From an uncultured Collinsella sp. (GTDB lineage Bacteria > Actinomycetota > Coriobacteriia > Coriobacteriales > Coriobacteriaceae): a stretch of DNA of 64,000 nucleotides. The DNA is taken from positions 1 to 64,000 of the forward strand of contig CALKKS010000012.1 in NCBI GenBank assembly GCA_937995345.1, read 5' to 3'. Of the stretch, positions 60,525-64,000 are shown in pieces. How positions within the stretch are numbered: position 1 is the stretch's first letter; each line of letters begins with the position of its first letter. The position numbers and the translations under genes were made by a program. Under the pieces are notes generated by a model, which had not been told where the DNA came from, searched no databases, and saw only the letters and a program-made list of their open reading frames with translations.

Positions 60525-61547
60525 CTAGCGCGAAGTGGAGACTCGGGACTCGATGTGGCCGGGTATCTCGATGCGCTTGGGGACGAGCTTTGCGGCATCG
60601 CCCACCGTAGTGGTAACGACGTCGATGCGCTCGGACAGACGCTCGACTACGCGCTCGGCAATGGTAAGGGTGTCTTGCGCGGCCGTGGTCACACCGCCAA
60701 AGAGCACGTGGTTCCAGGGATAGTCGTCAAACGTCGCAATCTTGAGGCCAGCCGGCAACGAGGGTCCCAACTGTGCCAGTGCCTCGGTCAGACGCAGAAA
60801 GACCAGACCGTTGACGGCAATGAGGCCGAGCTTTTTTCCCGCATAGTCACGGATGGTCTCGTCCAGGCGACTGACACCCTCGACGCCACCATCGGCCAGG
60901 GTGACGACCTCACCCGCAAGGCCGCGGCGCGAAAGCTCGTCGACAAAGGCCTCGGCACGCTCGCGACGCACAGGGCTGTCGTCGCTTGCCTCGGTGAGCA
61001 GGCACAGGCGCTCGCTGCCCGCGACAGCCAAGGCGTCTACCAGGCCGGCGACCAGCTCACGGTTGTTGGAGGTCACCAGATCGACACCGCCGGCGGCAAT
61101 ATCGCGGTCGAGCAGCACGACGGGCAAGCGTCCCGCTGCCGCGGCGATTGCCTCATCATTGCCGCCACAGGTGTTGACGACCAGGCCGTCCACGCCGGCA
61201 TCGATAAGTCTGGTGAGCGACTCTGCTTCCTTAGCGGAATCATTGCCGCTAATGGCAGTCATAAGCGAGCAGCCGCGCGCGGCGGCACTAGCGGAAAGCC
61301 CTTCGAGCATGGCGCTGGAGAACGGGTTAGCAATGTCGGCCAAGATCACACCAATGAGGTTGGTACGTGAGCTGCGCAGATTGCGCGCGGCGGCACGTGG
61401 ACGATAGCCGGTGCGCTCGATAACTGCCGCAATGCGAGCACGGGTTTCCTCGGTCATCTGCCCGGGGCGGTTGTTGAGATAGCGCGAGACCGTGGCCGGG
61501 CTCACGCCCGCCTCGGCGGCAATGTCCTTGATTCTCATCTGCGCCAT
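60525..61547 (-). CDS. kdgR: LacI-family repressor (kdg regulon)
   Basis: A 340-residue LacI/GalR repressor: HTH MRIKDIAAEAGVSPATVSRY with the hinge RPRAAARNLRS, then a periplasmic-binding-like core (IGVILADIANPFSSAMLEG, DGLVVNTCGG, ATFDDYPWNHVLFGGVTT). Divergent from kdgK-eda with operators between them, so it probably senses 2-keto-3-deoxygluconate or its phosphate. ATG 61547 is taken with GGGGTG upstream; ATG 61538 three codons later is possible. The symbol is by context only. Confidence 0.75.
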   Translation of the reverse strand: MAQMRIKDIAAEAGVSPATVSRYLNNRPGQMTEETRARIAAVIERTGYRPRAAARNLRSSRTNLIGVILADIANPFSSAMLEGLSASAAARGCSLMTAISGNDSAKEAESLTRLIDAGVDGLVVNTCGGNDEAIAAAAGRLPVVLLDRDIAAGGVDLVTSNNRELVAGLVDALAVAGSERLCLLTEASDDSPVRRERAEAFVDELSRRGLAGEVVTLADGGVEGVSRLDETIRDYAGKKLGLIAVNGLVFLRLTEALAQLGPSLPAGLKIATFDDYPWNHVLFGGVTTAAQDTLTIAERVVERLSERIDVVTTTVGDAAKLVPKRIEIPGHIESRVSTSR

Positions 61548-61621
61548 AGCGCACCCCGTTTCCCAATTGTCGGCAGTCTGAGCCATTTTAGGCATTTTTT
61601 TAAAAATCTCGCTTGCAAAAC

Positions 61622-61678
61622 GTTGTAGGTGAGTATACTACAACTCGAAACGAAACCGATTTCGTAAACCGATTTCGG
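61622..61678. promoter_or_regulatory. Operators of the kdg cluster
   Basis: CGAAACCGATTTCG (61651-61664), a LacI-type palindrome centred on CG, is followed at once by a near repeat TAAACCGATTTCGG (61665-61678). Upstream GTTGTAG (61622-61628) and CTACAAC (61638-61644) make another inverted repeat around TATACT (61634-61639), a likely -10 box. Promoter and operators serve both kdgK and, in the other direction, the repressor. Confidence 0.7.
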
Positions 61679-61681
61679 CAA

Positions 61682-61739
61682 GCGTTGGCACGGAGGTGCA
61701 AAGATGCACCCTACCGTCTTGGCACCTCCGTGCCAACGC
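61682..61739 (+). promoter_or_regulatory. Strong leader hairpin before kdgK
   Basis: GCGTTGGCACGGAGGTGC (61682-61699) and its perfect complement at 61722-61739, loop 22 bases, in the untranslated leader. One arm contains GGAGGTG. No T-run follows, so it may control RNA stability or be a regulatory fold. Confidence 0.7.
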
Positions 61740-61782
61740 CATATCAAAGGTGTACGCACGAGCAAGAAGGAGCTGCGCGACC

Positions 61783-62817
61783 ATGGGTAAAACGGTTCTT
61801 ACCTTCGGCGAGATCATGATGAGGCTCTCGCCCAAAGATCACCTGCGTATTGAGCAGGCCACCGAGTTCGACGTCCGCTACGGCGGCGCCGAGGCCAACA
61901 CCGCGCTTTCCCTGGCCTACCAGGGCGACAAGGCCGCTTACGTTTCCGTCGTTCCGGCCAACCGCCTGGGCGAGTGCGCGCTGCGCTCGCTGAAGGTCTA
62001 CGACGTCGACACCACGCGCGTCGTGCGTCAGGGCGACCGTCTTGGCTCCTACGTGTTTGAGGTCGGCGCCTCGCAGCGCGGCAACGGCTGCGTCTACGAC
62101 CGCAAGTACTCGGCCATCAACATGGCCAAGCGCGACGTCTTTGACTGGGACGAGATCCTCAAGGGCATCGACGTCTTCTACTTCTCTGGCGTGACGCCCG
62201 CCGTCTCCGACGAGATGGCCGCCGCCTGCAAGGACGCTCTCACCGCTTGCCGCGCCAAGGGCATCACCACCGTGTGCGACGTTAACTACCGCGGCAAGAT
62301 GTGGTCGCCCGAGAAGTCGCAGGCAACCATGAAGGAGCTCCTGCCGCTCGTCGACATCTGCATCGCCAACGACGAGGACGCACCCGCCGGCCTCGGCATG
62401 ACCTGCGTCTCCGGCTCCCTTGCCCACGGCATCGAGGAGCGCGACACCTACGTCGAGATGGCCCGTCAGATCTGCGCCGAGTACGGCTGCAAGAAGGTCG
62501 CCTCCGTCGTCCGCAACATCTCCTGCGTCGAGCACTCCATTTGGATGGGCATGCTCTTTGACGCCGAGAGCGGCGAGCACTGGTTCTCCCCTGCTCACGA
62601 CGTGCACGTGCTTGAGGGCGTTGCCGCCGGCGACGCTTTCAACGCCGGCCTCGTCCACGCCCTCATCAACGACTTCGACCCGCAGGACGCCGTCAACTAC
62701 GCCATCGCGGCCTCGATTCTCAAGCTCACCATCAAGGGCGATTCCAACCTGGTGACCGCCGACGAGATCGCCGCCGTGGCCAACGCCGCCGACGGTGGCA
62801 CCCGCGTCGCCCGTTAA
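61783..62817 (+). CDS. kdgK: 2-keto-3-deoxygluconate kinase
   Basis: Phosphorylates KDG to KDPG, the substrate of Eda next door. A 344-residue PfkB/ribokinase-family enzyme: VLTFGEIMMRLSP at the start, RYGGAEANTALSLAYQG, and the catalytic VAAGDAFNAGLVHAL near 282 (Ala in place of the first Gly of GAGDAF). AAGGAG at 61767-61772 lies 10 bases before ATG 61783; an upstream in-frame start inside the leader hairpin is not used. It is induced through the LacI-type operators. Confidence 0.9.
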   Translation: MGKTVLTFGEIMMRLSPKDHLRIEQATEFDVRYGGAEANTALSLAYQGDKAAYVSVVPANRLGECALRSLKVYDVDTTRVVRQGDRLGSYVFEVGASQRGNGCVYDRKYSAINMAKRDVFDWDEILKGIDVFYFSGVTPAVSDEMAAACKDALTACRAKGITTVCDVNYRGKMWSPEKSQATMKELLPLVDICIANDEDAPAGLGMTCVSGSLAHGIEERDTYVEMARQICAEYGCKKVASVVRNISCVEHSIWMGMLFDAESGEHWFSPAHDVHVLEGVAAGDAFNAGLVHALINDFDPQDAVNYAIAASILKLTIKGDSNLVTADEIAAVANAADGGTRVAR

Positions 62818-62940
62818 TTCGTTCCCCATTCCGCGGGTTGCAGTTTCCCATACCCATACCTCTGCGGCCCGCTCCCCGATTCCTCCGGTCGGGCAAAACC
62901 ACCAGTCCCATTCCGGTTTTGTCTGGCATTTCCTACACGA

Positions 62941-63021
62941 CTGGTCGCGTAGCCGGTTTTGGAATTGCTTGTGACCCAAGCAGTGCCTCCGATAACCAGT
63001 CCAAAACCGGCTCATGACCAG
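62941..63021. repeat. Nested hairpin between kdgK and eda
   Basis: AGCCGGTTTTGG (62951-62962) pairs perfectly with CCAAAACCGGCT (63001-63012), flanked by CTGGTC (62941) and GACCAG (63016-63021). Inside, GCTTG and CAAGC pair. It may cut transcript levels of eda relative to kdgK. Confidence 0.65.
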
Positions 63022-63071
63022 CCCTTTTAGCAATTACGCGCATCCGCGCGCCGCACATCGAAAGGAACATC

Positions 63072-63713
63072 ATGTTCGATCAGTTCTACACCACGCTTGA
63101 GTCCCTGGGCATCGTGCCGGTTGTCGTCCTCGACAAGGTCGAGGACGCCGCTCCGCTCGCTCACGCCCTGATGGCCGCCGGCATGAAGTCCGCCGAGGTC
63201 ACCTTCCGCACCGCCTGCGCCGCCGAGTGCATCGCCGCTATGGCCGAGGCCGAGCCCGAGATGTGCGTGGGCGCCGGCACCGTCCTGACCGTCGAGCAGG
63301 TTGAGCAGGCCCGCGCCGCCGGTGCCAAGTTCATCGTCTCCCCGGGCTACAACGAAGACGTCGTCAAGCACTGCATCGACATCGACCTGCCCGTGCTGCC
63401 CGGCACCGTGACCCCCTCCGAGGTCACCGCTGCCGTCAACCTGGGCCTCAAGGTCACCAAGTTCTTCCCGGCAGCCCAGTACGGCGGCCTCAACACCATC
63501 AAGGCCCTCGCCGCGCCGTTTGTCGGTCACCGCTTTATGCCCACCGGCGGCGTGAGCACCGCTAACGTCGAGGAGTACCTGAGCTCCTCCGCCATCATCG
63601 CCTGTGGTGGCACCTGGATGGTCAAGCCGGCCCTGTTCGCCGACGGCGACTTCTCCAAGGTTGAGCAGATCGCCCGCGAGGCCATGGACGTCGTCAAGAA
63701 GGTCCGTGCCTAG
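63072..63713 (+). CDS. eda: 2-keto-3-deoxy-6-phosphogluconate aldolase
   Basis: Splits KDPG into pyruvate and glyceraldehyde-3-phosphate, the last step of the Entner-Doudoroff route and of hexuronate breakdown. The 213-residue TIM barrel has Glu42 and Arg46 (EVTFRT), GAGTVLTVEQ, and the Schiff-base Lys130 in LKVTKFFPAAQYGG. AAAGGAA lies 6 bases before the ATG. It completes the kdgR-kdgK-eda module. Confidence 0.95.
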   Translation: MFDQFYTTLESLGIVPVVVLDKVEDAAPLAHALMAAGMKSAEVTFRTACAAECIAAMAEAEPEMCVGAGTVLTVEQVEQARAAGAKFIVSPGYNEDVVKHCIDIDLPVLPGTVTPSEVTAAVNLGLKVTKFFPAAQYGGLNTIKALAAPFVGHRFMPTGGVSTANVEEYLSSSAIIACGGTWMVKPALFADGDFSKVEQIAREAMDVVKKVRA

Positions 63714-63730
63714 GCCTAGCTCTCTATCGT

Positions 63731-63767
63731 GAAAGGGGGCGTGTCCTAGACCTCGCCCCCTTTCTTT
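63731..63767 (+). terminator. Terminator of kdgK-eda
   Basis: GAAAGGGGGCG (63731-63741) pairs perfectly with CGCCCCCTTTC (63754-63764), followed by TTTT. Confidence 0.93.
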
Positions 63768-63768
63768 T

Positions 63769-63869
63769 AAAGCGGCTCGGAAGCGCGCCGTTTCCGTCAC
63801 GAGCAAGAACCAAAACCGTCTTGCATGCTGATAGAACGTGACGGAAGCGACACGCCCCCGAGCCGCTTT
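63769..63869. repeat. 101-base inverted-repeat element
   Basis: Arms 63769-63801 and 63837-63869 are 33-base inverted repeats matching at 28 positions (outer AAAGCGGCTCGG identical). The 35-base centre has no feature. Confidence 0.7.
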
Positions 63870-63931
63870 GTCTACTCGGCTGGCAGTCGCGCTCAGCTGA
63901 GCCACCTCGACAAAAGCCAGTCCACCAAAAC

Positions 63932-63998
63932 AGCTGCGACGCCGTCTGGAGGAATGGACCCTTGCTTCCGGTCTTTTCCTCCAAGCGGCGCCGCAGCT
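63932..63998. repeat. Inverted repeat at window end
   Basis: 63932-63953 and 63977-63998 are 22-base inverted repeats matching at 19 (AGCTGCGACGCCG against CGGCGCCGCAGCT). The arrangement resembles the element just before it; the downstream gene is outside the window. Confidence 0.6.
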
Positions 63999-64000
63999 TT

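Overview
The window is high-GC DNA (with a low-GC island around 39200-39660) from an anaerobic actinobacterium of the class Coriobacteriia, most likely Collinsella or a close relative. This is inferred from several things seen together: a type III glutamine synthetase, a methionine synthase whose activation domain is a separate gene, a GlnR-like orphan regulator, an Entner-Doudoroff operon, LPXTG-type pili with a class C sortase, and many intergenic hairpin repeats. No rRNA or tRNA gene was found; the only stable RNA gene recognised is tmRNA.

Layout. 320-2407: type III glutamine synthetase. 2831-7059: metF, MetH activation-domain gene and metH, one tightly packed methyl-cycle operon. 7168-13287: UPF0210 protein, methyltransferase, YhbY and a large ATPase/BTAD regulator. 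13732-18640: nagB, a glucose-type PTS IIA protein, glmM, rpsI, rplM and a patatin-like lipase, all on the minus strand. 18728-19827: two tandem-repeat arrays and tmRNA. 20065-21423: a hypothetical protein and a PIN/RelB-type toxin-antitoxin pair. 21548-26251: a YbtP/YbtQ-like ABC pair with a divergent AraC regulator. 26476-29977: gatCAB. 30263-39199: sortase, a small membrane peptide with a candidate antisense RNA, and a three-gene pilus operon. 39712-49856: HAD phosphatase, MFS transporter, MoaC-MobB fusion, moaA, a nuclease-like protein and a heterodimeric ABC exporter. 50116-52366: a MATE exporter with its MerR regulator. 52425-57330: ligA, htrA and two small genes. 57811-59861: a GlnR-like regulator behind a second, catalytically odd glutamine synthetase homologue. 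59988-63713: a RelB/nucleotidyltransferase fusion, then the kdgR-kdgK-eda cluster.

How genes work together. Both glutamine synthetase genes carry the same GTTTCCGCA-containing, GlnR-box-like motif 66-95 bases before their starts, which ties them to the GlnR-like protein encoded behind the second one. NagB and GlmM act at opposite ends of amino-sugar metabolism. The LacI-family protein, KdgK and Eda form a 2-keto-3-deoxygluconate utilisation module with visible operators. The pilus operon makes a tip adhesin and two pilins that the class C sortase would link.

Most unusual points: a run of ten G in the start of the pilus adhesin gene (likely phase variation); a glutamine synthetase homologue lacking three metal-binding residues; a candidate type I toxin-antitoxin module with a decayed copy next to it; a fused ribbon-helix-helix/nucleotidyltransferase protein; and a rich set of dispersed intergenic hairpins, including two families with four copies each and a 205-bp element with 31-bp perfect inverted ends.
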